64,000 bases of DNA from Ceraceosorus guamensis (taxonomy: Eukaryota > Basidiomycota > Exobasidiomycetes > Ceraceosorales > Ceraceosoraceae), in the NCBI RefSeq assembly GCF_003144195.1, contig NW_020290040.1:103049-167048 (forward strand). The letters run 5' to 3'. The translations under genes and the position numbers were made by a program. Below are positions 44,725-55,032 of the stretch, piece after piece (positions within the stretch are counted from its first letter, which is position 1; the number at the start of each line of letters is the position of its first letter). The notes below the pieces were generated by a model that saw only the letters and a program-made list of their open reading frames with translations, made no database searches and had not been told where the DNA came from.

Positions 44725-47244
44725 TCATCGATCGCCTGCTTCGACGACATGGCCATCCGCAATGACGTTCGGAGTAAAGATGCTCTTGGACCAGTGCTCA
44801 TTGCCTGCGATAAAGTCCGATCGAACCACCTTTGCCCTCTTGATAGTGTATCGATGCTCGTCGTCCTCAAAACGCAGGTACACTCCCTCTCGCCTTTCGG
44901 TACTAAAGAGGCTCTGCTCTTGACAGAGTGACAGCAGACGTTCTCGCGTGACGTGCGAGGTCTGCAAGACAAGAGGCACGTGTGCAATAGCTGTTCCTCG
45001 CAACGCTGTTGCGAGCGCCGACCTGGAACAGAATCGCTGTGTCAACCTGTCGTAGAGGTCGAATGCGACAAAGTGCGAGGGCAGGCGGTCGTAGTATACG
45101 GAGTGCTTGGCAACCATCCACTCTCCATACAAGATGAAGCGTTCCAAAAATTGGCTGTCTCTGGCAAGTAATTTGTACACCGCATCGCGATGCGCTTCTA
45201 TCCATCCGTCCAACGGCTTGAACTGCTTGTGATCCGCAGAGCTGATCCAGTGACTTCGGTTCTGGCAGCGGATGATGCCGTCGGCATCGAGAGACAGACC
45301 CAAATTGGCTCCGTCAATCTTTTCCTCCACTACGATGTTCCCAGTGATGGAGCTTCCGATGTCTTCGCACGTGAGGTCGTCGTGCGTAGCAGCGCCAGTG
45401 TTGAACAAGTGCGGGGTGCGAGGGAATTTTAGCAGCTTCGGGCTCGGACTCAGTACTCGAAGCGCCTCTTTGGCTGCGTGCATACTAGTGACGGTCAATA
45501 ACGCATCGAAACCCTCTGATAAGGAGGGTAGGCGCATGTCGCGTTGCATCTGGTCCAGCGCGTTGTACCCTCTGCCTGCGCGAATGATCGGGTGTCCTAG
45601 CCGCCTATCCATGCGCTGCTTGCAGAGAGCCGCGTCAATGTCGAAGAAGACTGCAATCTTCCTTCGCGTAGATATCATCAGGGCAAGCCACGACGAGCGA
45701 TCATCTTGCCGAGGATTGCAGCGGTCAAGAATGACGAGTACGCCGTCTCTTTGCTTCATGCCCATCGATCGTTCGCAAGCTGCTCGGCCGTCAGTGTCTT
45801 GGCTAATTATTTCCGTATCTCCACGTCGCTTCGCTATGGCTGCAGCTAGCCAGCTCTTTCCAGATCCGGGCAGTCCGACCATCACGATGATTGTCGGCAC
45901 AGACAAATCGTCCAGAGGTGCTTTGCTACTGAGAGAGCGCTCCACTCTGAGCGACGACATGGGTTCTGGCAATTTCGTTGCGCCAGCACATCTCCATCGA
46001 TGCGAAACATAGGCGGACACGAAGCGTTCTTGACTCTCGCTCTCCAGTGATCTCGGTCTCATCGATCGAAGGAGCGAGATAGCAGCGCCTGCATCCAGCA
46101 AAGGATAGCCCATCTTCTCCTCGTCTCCTCTGCCGAATATCGAAATTAGGCATGCAAGAATCGTGCCTGCGCGGCCCACTCCTCCTCCACAGTGAATGAG
46201 CCAAGTTCCGCTCTGCTCAATTAGCTCGAGGATGCTGTCCATCTCTTCAAGCGTCGGGTGTCCATAATTCTCCAGTGGCACAAACACGTGCTTGATCGCC
46301 TTGAAGCGAAACCAGGCTGGATCCAGTGGGGACTCTGCTGCGAGCGACAAGACGTGATCGAAACCCATGTCGACCAGGGCGTCGATGTCTTGCGCGTTGC
46401 GTGGAGTCGACATTCCTGCTATGCGTCCCGGGTAGACCCAGGAAAAGAAGCGCGGAATGCCATACGTGCCAAAGTGCGAACGGTTGCGTGACTGTGTGCA
46501 AGCCGTCCAAAGCGTGGATGACATGACCTCATCGAGCTGCGCAGGCCAGCTTCCAAGCAGTTGGTCCCGGATAGGAAGCGGAATGGACTCGAGCTCTTCA
46601 AGCGTCACCGTCGGTCCGTACGACACTTGATTACGCAAAGTGCCAAGTCGTTTTGCAACTTTGGGAACTAGTTCCGCATTTGTCTTGCACGCTTGCGCCA
46701 AAGCCAGACATGCGACTTTTGGATTCGAGGCTTCATACGCCGCAGCCATTCTCAGGAAGCCCCTGAAAGAGTGGGGAAAGTCCACTATCATTCTCTCTGC
46801 TACCACCGCAGAGCTTTCCGGCGTGGCATGCAGTGCAAGGAAGAGATGATCCAGCGCACGCACTCCAAATTGTGATGCTGATTGGAGCAAGGTCGCCATG
46901 GTGTCCTTACGAGCAAGTAGCTCAACGGGGCTTAAGGCTTCTTTGGCCAAATTCTCTGCGCGGTAGCTTTTGCTCGCCAAGCCGTGATCCTTTCGCCACG
47001 AGTCGGCGTGATTCCAGATGACTGTGTGCGCCTGCCAATCGGGCATGGTGATGAAAAAGATGTTTCGAGAGTCCACGTGAAGGTCTTGCACTGGTGGATA
47101 GTGAAGGTGCTCGAGCTCGTGGGGCTCGAGGAGGATGATGTAATCGTCATACGTCGACGTCCCTTCGGGCGTCCACTCAAACGGCAGCACGACTGCGCCT
47201 TCGCGCAGTTCCAACGCGTGGGAAGTTTCGACGAGTTCGAACAT
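44725..47244 (-). CDS. Fusion of cysteine phosphatase, polynucleotide kinase and Rnl2-like RNA ligase
   Basis: Intronless, 839 residues; looks like a one-protein RNA end-healing and sealing enzyme. Residues 1-240: no recognised fold. About 265-415: dual-specificity-type cysteine phosphatase with HCGGGVGRAG (Cys352, Arg358). The usual general-acid Asp position is Asn326 (VPLENYGHP), compatible with an RNA 5'-phosphatase rather than a protein phosphatase (inference). About 450-600: P-loop kinase, GLPGSGKS at 457-464, then SQDTDGR and ILDRCNP. About 605-839: nucleotidyltransferase of the T4 Rnl2 type. Its motif I is EEKIDGANLG (Lys642, the AMP-accepting lysine), with an Arg663 motif Ia, motif III LYGEWM (705-710), IIIa FVAFDLYD, IV EGVYLRF and V IKRAKVV. 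All ligase motifs look intact. Such domains act on broken RNA ends; the true substrate is unknown. It differs from Trl1, which is ligase-kinase-CPDase. A minus-strand TATAAA at 47366-47361 supports the start. Confidence 0.88.
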   Translation of the reverse strand: MFELVETSHALELREGAVVLPFEWTPEGTSTYDDYIILLEPHELEHLHYPPVQDLHVDSRNIFFITMPDWQAHTVIWNHADSWRKDHGLASKSYRAENLAKEALSPVELLARKDTMATLLQSASQFGVRALDHLFLALHATPESSAVVAERMIVDFPHSFRGFLRMAAAYEASNPKVACLALAQACKTNAELVPKVAKRLGTLRNQVSYGPTVTLEELESIPLPIRDQLLGSWPAQLDEVMSSTLWTACTQSRNRSHFGTYGIPRFFSWVYPGRIAGMSTPRNAQDIDALVDMGFDHVLSLAAESPLDPAWFRFKAIKHVFVPLENYGHPTLEEMDSILELIEQSGTWLIHCGGGVGRAGTILACLISIFGRGDEEKMGYPLLDAGAAISLLRSMRPRSLESESQERFVSAYVSHRWRCAGATKLPEPMSSLRVERSLSSKAPLDDLSVPTIIVMVGLPGSGKSWLAAAIAKRRGDTEIISQDTDGRAACERSMGMKQRDGVLVILDRCNPRQDDRSSWLALMISTRRKIAVFFDIDAALCKQRMDRRLGHPIIRAGRGYNALDQMQRDMRLPSLSEGFDALLTVTSMHAAKEALRVLSPSPKLLKFPRTPHLFNTGAATHDDLTCEDIGSSITGNIVVEEKIDGANLGLSLDADGIIRCQNRSHWISSADHKQFKPLDGWIEAHRDAVYKLLARDSQFLERFILYGEWMVAKHSVYYDRLPSHFVAFDLYDRLTQRFCSRSALATALRGTAIAHVPLVLQTSHVTRERLLSLCQEQSLFSTERREGVYLRFEDDEHRYTIKRAKVVRSDFIAGNEHWSKSIFTPNVIADGHVVEAGDR

Positions 47245-48231
47245 GACGTGTTACGCTGAGCGGAGAGATTACTTGTGGGTTGTCGCTTCAGGCTTGGCTT
47301 GCCTTAGAAAGGTGAAAGTATCCCATTTCCCCATCGAATCCACTTCCCATTGCAGCCCCCTTTATAACTTTGCTTGCGAAATATCTGCCCTTTCGCACGC
47401 ACACACTGCATCTTAGTGACTGTGACATGACTTGGAATGCTTCGAGTCAAGAGCCGAAGACTTTCTCCTGACGCATCGCTGTGGTGGTAGTCACGGGCAG
47501 TGCATAATGAGGGTCGTGAAGCGCGGTTGCCACAAAGAAAGTACGGGCGTTTCGCCCACAGGCCGCGCGGGATGACGCGCGCACACCCACGTGATGCATC
47601 ACTATCATCAAAAATCCCGCGCGTGTGATGACTCGAAGGTGCAGAAAGCAGGTGACTCGATCCCAGCGTGCGTTTGATGCGTGCGCTGCTCGGGTTCTCG
47701 CCCAAATCACCAATTTCTAATCATGACTGGCAAAGATCGTTCTGTCCTACGTCCACCCACGCTTGTCCCTTCTCCTTCGACGGCGCAAGTCACCGACTCA
47801 CGAACTTGATTCAAGGAAGCTCACACGGTCATACGCAAGCTGATGAACAAACGTCGATTCCCTAGGAAGGCTTCTCAAAAGCTCCTTTCTTGCTACAGGT
47901 GGAGTAGAGGTGCGACGATCTAGGGCCAGCTAGTAGCGCGAGAGCCTGTATCCAGAGGCGTCCAGCGATGATGGAGTTGATGTCTTCTTTCGATCAGTGA
48001 TCCTTGTCAAACTTGATCGAGTTGAGGTACCCCATGAGCTGATCCCAGAGCTTCTCTGAGATGCAGAGAGGAGAAAGGGAGGGAATTGTTTCGCTTCGCG
48101 TCAACGATCGGTTCAAGGAATACGAGGTACAGAATTTTCAAAGTCGGTTTGGAAAAGGTCTCGGGAACGTTGAATTGTGCGACTCGTATCGCACCGAGAA
48201 AAGGTTCGCATTCGGGCACCTGTTGCTCTGA
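47245..48231. other. Spacer between RNA-repair gene and GH12 gene
   Basis: Promoter of the RNA-repair gene (TATAAA on the minus strand at 47366-47361, 117 bases before the ATG) and 3' flank of the glucanase gene. No gene recognised. Confidence 0.5.
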
Positions 48232-49737
48232 TCAGCACTCGGACTCTCGGTCCAATCGATTAGGACCAGCCTCGGATCGACGCACGAGCCCCCTCGACGC
48301 AGTAGTCGCTTGCCAAGGCTCCATCGATCGGCGTGCGAGCTCGGGAGCTCTCTTGTGGTGCACGCGCCGCTTGCACTGTGGCTCTGTCGTCGTGGACTTG
48401 GGCTTTGTCTCACCTTTGTCCGTGGGGTTGTTAGAGCCACCAAGAGCGCCAGACGTGGTGGAGTCGGGCTTGACCTTCTTGTTGGGTGCGCTATCGGTGT
48501 TGTTGTTGTGGCTGTTGTTGTTCGAATTTGAGCCAGAGTTGGAGTTCGGGTTTGTGTTTGTGCTGCCACCCTTGCCGGTGCTAGTGTCGGTGCCAGTGTT
48601 GCCCCCACCGGTGCCAGTGTTGCCCCCACCGGTGCCAGTGTTGCCCCCACCGGTGCCAGCGTTGGCCTCACCAGTGCCAGAGTTGCCCGCACCAGTACCA
48701 GCGTTGCCATTTCCAGCGTTTCCAGTCGACGTGGTCGGAGCGTCACTTGGCGTCGTGGTGGGCGTCGTAGTCGTGTCGCTGCCCTTAGTCTTGCCAGGGG
48801 CCGCTGCGGCCTTCTTGGCAGAGCCACCGGCAACACCAGCATCAGCATCGCCCAGCGTTTGTGAGCTGCTCTTGAGGCTAGCCTTGTAAGAGGTCGTGGT
48901 GAAGGTGCCCTCGCCGACGTACGGCTCGATACCCGCTGCAAAGTTGGTGAGGTACTGATTGCCATCCATCAACTTCTGTTCCACCAGCCACTTGATGAAG
49001 TCGTTGACGTCGCCGTTGAAGCTCTTGACGTTGGCCGGAGGGAGGAATGAGAACGTGGTCATGCCGTTGCTCTGGCCCTTGAAGTAGTTCCACGTCTGGC
49101 CCGCCAGCTCGATCTTGCCTTCGGGAGTGGCGCCATCGGCAGTGTATGCGCTGCAGAAGTGATGACGCGCGTTAGCTGTCAGTGTCGTACTATGTCGGAT
49201 TTGGGCGGACTATCCAAACACTCACGACGCAATGGGATTTGCACCACCAGCACGTTCGAGCCAGATCATGATCTCGTTTTGATTTTGCTGATCTGGCCCA
49301 CCGTCTTTGGGAGAGGTGAAAAGGTCGTAGGCGACGTCGTAGTTGCCAGTAGCCTTGGTCTCAAACTCCCACGATGTCTGCAAGGATACGATGTCCGAAA
49401 GCTTGAGACCTTTAGGCATGATTTGCAAGTTGGCGTACGACTTGACTTTGGTCTTGTCGCCGTCCCACTTCCAGTTGGTAGACCACGCATTGCTCTTCTG
49501 GTCGCCAACGGTGGTGCACTGTTGACCTGAGCCTTGATCTTGTCCCCACAAATTGTTGTTGAGAGTGTAGTCGCCCCAAGTAGTCTTGCCGTATCGCTCA
49601 CAGATCTTCTTGCCATCAGCGCCGCTGGCGGTAGTGGTCTGGTCAGCGCCTTGAGGCTGGGGGAGCGCCTCGGTCAACGAGGCGAAAGAGAGTGTGAGAG
49701 CAGCTGCAATGGCTGCGAACGAGGATACTTGCTTCAT
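48232..49737 (-). CDS. Secreted GH12 endo-beta-1,4-glucanase/xyloglucanase with long linker tail
   Basis: Cleaves beta-1,4-glucans or xyloglucan outside the cell; retaining glycoside hydrolase family 12. Two exons (49737-49226, 49150-48232), 476 residues in frame. The signal peptide MKQVSSFAAIAAALTLS starts at the ATG at 49737, preferred over 49818. GH12 markers are CERYGKTTWGDYTLNNNLWG near the N-terminus, SWEFETKATGNYDVAYDLF, the nucleophile Glu in NEIMIWLE and the acid/base Glu in AAGIEPYVGEGTF. After about residue 270 comes an unusual Gly/Thr/Asn-rich tail of some 200 residues with GTGGGNT heptads, then dibasic sites (CKRRVHHKR, LARR, LVRR). No carbohydrate-binding module is visible. The tail may be a glycosylated linker or wall anchor. 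The final exon end is less certain than the catalytic part. Confidence 0.88.
48590..48660 (-). repeat. 21-base tandem repeat in the GH12 tail
   Basis: Three-plus units of a 21-base sequence encoding GTGGGNT heptapeptides. Confidence 0.85.
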
Positions 49738-51867
49738 GTTGGGCGAGTAGAGACCGAGAGCTATCGATCTATTGAGTCTAGAGAGCGTTGTGCACGACTT
49801 GGTGCTGATGACGGACAACTAGCAGAAGGGAGGGTGGTCGGGGCAAGTATTTGTACCTTTTCACTTGCGACTTCAGCGGGTACCTCTACCGCATCATGGA
49901 CGTGCTCTGCACCGCCGTGGTGGTCGCCACTTGCATGCACAGGGAGCATCGCAAGCAGAAGGCGGGCGCAGGTCGACTGCACCACCAGCCGTGAATGGCT
50001 GATGCCCACAGAAAAACGTAGACAGGGGCGAATGGCCTGCTGAACCGAGGTGTCCTTGAGCACGTACGAACGCATTGGCGTTGGAGTGACTGTCAACCAA
50101 GGTGCACGAAGACATGAGACGCTTTCCATCGACGGTCGCTTGCTCGCCGGCAGTGATCGCGGGTTACGTGGCATCGCAGTAAGCGCTTTCCTCTCCCATT
50201 GCGCTTCTGCGCGCGGAAGTTGCATAGCGACGGCGGACCCGGCCTGACTGAGCCCGGTGTTCACATTCGTATTCGTGATTACTCGATCGATTGCCCAGTA
50301 TATCGCCCCGGATTTCAATTCTTAATTGTTGGGTGATGCTAAAGATTCCGTGCAACTTCGGTAGGCGTAAATATCGCTTCGGCCTTGCAACGGCCTGGCG
50401 CATGCTGGAGAAGGATGGCACGCAGAACGCGCGCAATTTTACGTCACCGCGGCGCGCTGACGAAGGGCGGCGACTACGCGAACGCCATCACCAGCTGTCG
50501 TACCGGCTCCGGCTATGCAGTCGCAATCACCAATGCGTGCCTGGTGTGCCTTTGGCAGCGCACAGTGCAGACTGTCCCCAAGCGAACAGTAAATGTTGGA
50601 CAGCCACTTTGTTGCACCGAGACCGACTCTGCGTGCGGCGTGAGCTTTCCAACCCTCCTTCCGGGAACGCGATGCGGCTTGAAGGGATCGGCAGGGCTAC
50701 ATCGTAGCTTTCGGGTCAGAATTGATGCCAGATGAGGGATGCGCGTTCACGCGAATTCGAAACGTGTCACCGTCCTTGCGATTGATGATGTTCGCAAGCA
50801 TCCGTCCTTGCGATTGATGATGTTTCCCACCAGAGGTGCCAACGACGTATCTCGTCGAGGAAGACAGACATATCACCCGTACATGCTGGAGACGCGCATC
50901 ACGCGTAAGCAATGTCGCTGTGCAGACAGCACCGCAGATTGAGACTGCAAGAGGTGCAGTCATGCAAAAGAGGCGAGCATTGGCGCAGCCGATCGGTTCC
51001 GCCGGCCCCTGGTAAGGATGACCTGGGCAGTAGAGCGAGGGCGGTCAGAATTGTGGTCGAGACTGCAGGATGTGGCGCACGGCAGCAGGGGTGGAGACGG
51101 TCTGATTCTGGAACGCGGAATTTGGTCGCATACGTGAGAGCTGGCAGTAAACGCACTTCATGGCGAGCACCCTATCCTCTCGACAAGCTGCGACCAGCAT
51201 GGGACTTCCGGAATTCGCAGGCGTGTGTGCTGATCACAAATGGGCACCGCTCAGGAAGCTGAAGTGGATTCCATCACCATGGCTAGCTTCTTGCACCTCC
51301 GCATGCCGAAATCAGCCTGCTCCATCCGATCGTCTCATCGCGATCTCTTTCGCGGTACGGATGATCAAGATGGGGTTGCAGTCATCGGGACACACTTACA
51401 CCGGGTTCGACGATGCGCACAGAACGCAATCGAACATCGTGCCTCCTGAGGATTTGAGGAAATCGATGGATAGCCGAGGTGATCTACAGGTGCAGCGGGC
51501 CGCTTATTCGGATCTACGTGAATGAGTGCTGCTCTGCATACGTGCTTCTTCCCGTGCGGCATCTGAGCCGAACGAGGTTGCCGCCATGGCAAGCCGGAAG
51601 GAACTAATCAGGATGTGAGCAGCGCACAAAGTGCTCACATCCCTCCTCGGCGAGGTGCCCTTTCGATCCGGTGTGGTGGCTCATGACCGAGCATAAGGTG
51701 GTGATATATGGCGACTTGATTGGGAAGACCACGCAATAGATGCAGACGTAGGCGAAAGAAGACCATGGTGGTTGTTTCATCGTCTCGAGAAGGACCGGCG
51801 AGGGTGACAGGCCTGGCCTTGCTACCTTTCGCGCATTCGGAGCGATGCTCTTGTAGCTCGCTTGCGC
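49738..51867. other. 2.1-kb spacer GH12 / TAD2
   Basis: Promoter of the glucanase gene (a TACAAATA word near 49850, minus strand) and 3' flank of TAD2. No gene recognised; frames of up to 138 codons look random. Holds one tandem duplication at 50771-50824. Confidence 0.45.
50771..50824. repeat. 22-base direct repeat, 32-base period
   Basis: CGTCCTTGCGATTGATGATG plus TT occurs at 50771-50792 and again at 50803-50824. Intergenic, of replication-slippage type. Confidence 0.85.
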
Positions 51868-53240
51868 TCACCTATCCGCTACCCTAAGATCCGTTCCATT
51901 GATGTTCTCCTGCGTGCGCATTCCATCGATGAAACCGGCATCACGCTCCTGCTGCTCGTGCACAGACGGGTCTTCCCCGTCCGCAAGCACTGATGCCCTC
52001 AGATCCTCGCTCGTGGAGCTCGCATTGCTGCTGTTATAGACGGATCTGGTAGCCACCAGATTACGCTGAATGCCACGCCTGGTTGGAGGACCCTGAGGAC
52101 CGTGCATCGACACGCCAGGAGCTGTACGACGGAGGGCGGCAATGCGCAGCGTTGATGTGAGCTGCTTATTCTTGCAAGGGACAATGCCAAGTTGTTGCAC
52201 TGGACTTACGTTGGAACTTCGTCTTGAGGATCCGATTGGCTTTCGATTTAGGATTCGGCGCTGCAAACGCAAGCGCATACATTTGTTCAGCGCTTAGCGC
52301 AAGCGCAACGAACCACAGCACGACTCACCATTGACGTTCTCGGTGAGGTAGAATTTCCTCAATAGCATGATGGCTTCTTCGCGGTAGTAGCCTCCAACGG
52401 CCACGAATGGCGGTGAGTTGACCAGTGCAGGGCTGATACGAGGGCGCAAAGTCATTAGCATGTGATCGTCACCGCGCCTATCGACGGATGATTTGGCTTC
52501 TGAACTAACTCCTTGTGACAGCCGACTACGCTTCCGCATCCTCCAAATCGCTCATTGCCAGCTCCAAAGACGACTCGCTTGATGCCGACCTGTCTGAGCG
52601 CACTTGAACACATGATGCAAGGCTCTACGGTCACGTATAGCGTCGTCTCTTTGAACGGATTGTCGGTGAGGGAGCGATGAGGGTGCGTTGCAAATGAAGG
52701 AGAAGAAGGCGGGTAGAGTGAGAGAATGTAGTCGATGGCCTCGAGTTCGGCGTGCCGGGTGGCCTGTCGTGACCAGTTGAGACAGGGAGAAGATCAGCGA
52801 AGCTCAAGCACGGCGTGAATGCACTTTGAGTATTGTTGCCAGTCATGAAGTGCTCCTTGCGCTGCTACTGCACTCACATTCATCAGCTCGTTCGTCCGAT
52901 TCCTAGCTCTCGCAATCACTTTCCCCTCTCTGACAAAGATGCTTCCAATGGGCACTTCCTGCGCATCGAAGGCTTCATCTGCCATGATCAGAGCCTCCCT
53001 CATCCAATGCAGATCCATCTCCTCCTGCTCCGATGGCGGCGTGTAGTCAGCTCTGGAAGGCGGGATGGACTGTCGAGTCACGTGGACAGGTGGTGGTGGA
53101 ACCGGATGGTTGCTGATGCTGATGCTCCTGCTGCTCGAGTCGCCGGCTTCGACGCTTGCGCACGGAAGAGTCATGCTTGCAAATGGTGAGAAGATGCCTG
53201 TATGCTCTTGTGCGGTGGTGAATCGTTGGGTCACTGACAA
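51868..53240 (-). CDS. TAD2: tRNA A34-specific adenosine deaminase, TAD2 subunit
   Basis: Catalytic subunit of the Tad2/Tad3 enzyme that makes inosine at the tRNA wobble position. Five exons, 341 residues in frame: 53240-52878, 52763-52510, 52432-52329, 52260-52210, 52121-51868. The deaminase zinc site is complete: HAE in ATRHAELEAID, spanning the first junction, and PCxxC in VEPCIMCSSALRQVG. The substrate-end block GAGNERFGGCGS and the C-terminal GGYYREEAIMLLRKFYLTEN then NAPNPKSKANRILKT are typical of TAD2. Splicing at a GTTAGT donor (52509) is needed to reach the GGYYREEAI exon. The start could instead be the Met at 53174. A roughly 80-residue Ser/Gln-rich tail follows the conserved part. 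Divergent from MRPS9 across a 369-base promoter. Confidence 0.93.
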
Positions 53241-53609
53241 GTGTGAGTGGAGGCCTTGGACGCAGCTCCTAACGAAAGGCCTTTAAAAAAATGGTCGTTC
53301 GTGGTCCTCACCTGAAGTCATTCGCAAGTCAGAAGAGTCTCATGAGCGCTTGCACCGCCCGGGCGGGAAAAAAAAAAAAAGCACAATCACGTGATTACGA
53401 TAGCGCGCACGAGGATTTGGTTCTCGCACGAGATGGCCACCCCGGCGCGCGGTCTACTGCGCTCATCCTTCTCTAAACGCTTACGATTTATCACGACGCA
53501 CCTTCCAAAGGGCAAGAGTCAAGAGTCGTGAGCTGAACAATTTCCCTCATAGTCTCACTTCGCCATTCCGCTGTCACCGCTCGCACGCCGATCGCCTCTT
53601 TGCCGATCG
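53241..53609. promoter_or_regulatory. Bidirectional promoter TAD2 / MRPS9 with E-box and poly-A tract
   Basis: A 12-base palindrome AATCACGTGATT at 53385-53396 (CACGTG E-box core) lies directly beside an A13 tract at 53368-53380. Similar poly-A plus factor-site promoters are common for fungal translation genes. The E-box is 215 bases upstream of the MRPS9 ATG. Confidence 0.5.
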
Positions 53610-55032
53610 ATGCGCTCTGCCAACATGAGCAATTCCGCTCGGGCGCTGCAGGCCTTCAGACAAGCGGGTGTCGCTCGTCCTTGCGCGCTAGGTCGGAGCG
53701 CAGCATACGCTCGTCGAGCAGCATCAACAGCTTCATCCTCCACCGCCACAAGGGGAGCGTCTGAAGATGGGCAGATCAAACACATTCCTGCTTCTCTGGC
53801 ACGCGCAGGACCTCGCGAAGCTACCTTGCCACCCGCCAGGCTCAAACCCGTCTCTCCTTCCCACTTCACAGGTCGACCGCAGTACATCGATGCGGTGCTC
53901 AATCTCGAAGACCTCATTCGACAATCCAAGAGAGCTTTGCAGCAGACTTTTCTGGTAGAACCTCATTCGACTCCTCCACCATCTTCTGGAACGAGATGGT
54001 TGACCAGGACGGATCTGAGCAATGCGCTCACTCGTCCGCTCAAAGCTTCAGAGTATAGGAATCTCACCGACCTCCTGACTACCCTGGGCAGATGGTCTCA
54101 GCTTTTGCAGTCTCACTTTGCCAGTGGTCAGCATGGACACGAACATCAGTACTTGGCCGACAAGGTGGGCAAGACGCTGCAGAAGTTTGTCAGGAAGGAC
54201 CAGGCGGCTGCTGTCGCGGAGACGCTTGATAGGCCGGAGGTTACACGGGCTTCAAGTCATGTGGACGAACTGGGTAGGGCTTACGCTAGAGGAAGAAGAA
54301 AGGATGCGAGCGCAAGAGTCTGGATCATTCCGGTCAAGACAGAGGCGGAGACAGAGACTGCTGGTGCAAGCGGCTCTGCGCAATCTGCCGCTTCGCCAAA
54401 GCCTGCGTTGGACCCGCTCTCGATTCAAATCAACAATCGACCGCTATCCCACATGTTCACCAATCCGATTCACAGAGAATCCGTCATCTATCCCTTGCGA
54501 TTGGCCTCTGCGCTGGGAGCCTTCAATGTCTTTGCCATCAGCAGGGGAGGTGGTTCGTCTGGGCAGGCAGGCGCAGTAGCTCATGGAATCGCCAATTGCT
54601 TACTAGAGTGGTACAAGGAACAAGCGCGGTTGACGGGAGATGCCACAAAGGTGAAAGAACTGGCCAAGCTGCTTCATAAAGGTGAGTCGAGCGCTTAAGC
54701 AGCAACGTACCCCTAGTTGCGCCAGCTCTCCAGCCTGCGTCCAGCCGATTCGAGTTGGCGACGGCGCACGTGGCGTCAATTTGCGCACTCTCGTCCTCGT
54801 CGAGCAGCGACTGACAATTGCTTTTGCGCTCAATCGCTCTGCTTTCAGATGGCATCGTCCACAGGGATCCTCGTGTCGTGGAAAGGAAGAAGACTGGTTT
54901 GGCCAAGGCCAGAAAGGCATACACGTGAGTCTTGCTTTGCCTGTCACGGAGGTGTGACCGTTGCCGCTAGTGGAGATGTTCACGAAACTGATTGGATTCC
55001 TCCTTGCTCACTACAGCTGGGTCAAGCGTTGA
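53610..55032 (+). CDS. MRPS9: Mitochondrial small ribosomal subunit protein uS9m
   Basis: Component of the mitochondrial small ribosomal subunit; its C-terminal tail reaches the decoding centre. Three exons (53610-54681, 54849-54924, 55017-55032), 387 residues in frame. The Arg/Ala-rich N-terminus is a mitochondrial presequence. The uS9 domain occupies the last 130 residues: [42 protein letters not shown]. Splicing yields [20 protein letters not shown] and the canonical end KAYTWVKR. The last coding exon holds only 16 bases. The start may be the Met at 53625. Shares a promoter with TAD2. Confidence 0.95.

Noticed and set aside
37641-47244. Transposon or retroelement origin of the unusual gene block
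   Set aside because: No terminal repeats, target-site duplications, transposase, reverse transcriptase or integrase motifs seen on either strand.
48138-48965. 275-codon second minus-strand frame over the GH12 tail
   Set aside because: Frame-shifted reading of the repeat-rich linker (Thr/Arg/Pro-rich). The GH12 frame continues from the catalytic domain and has the conserved residues.
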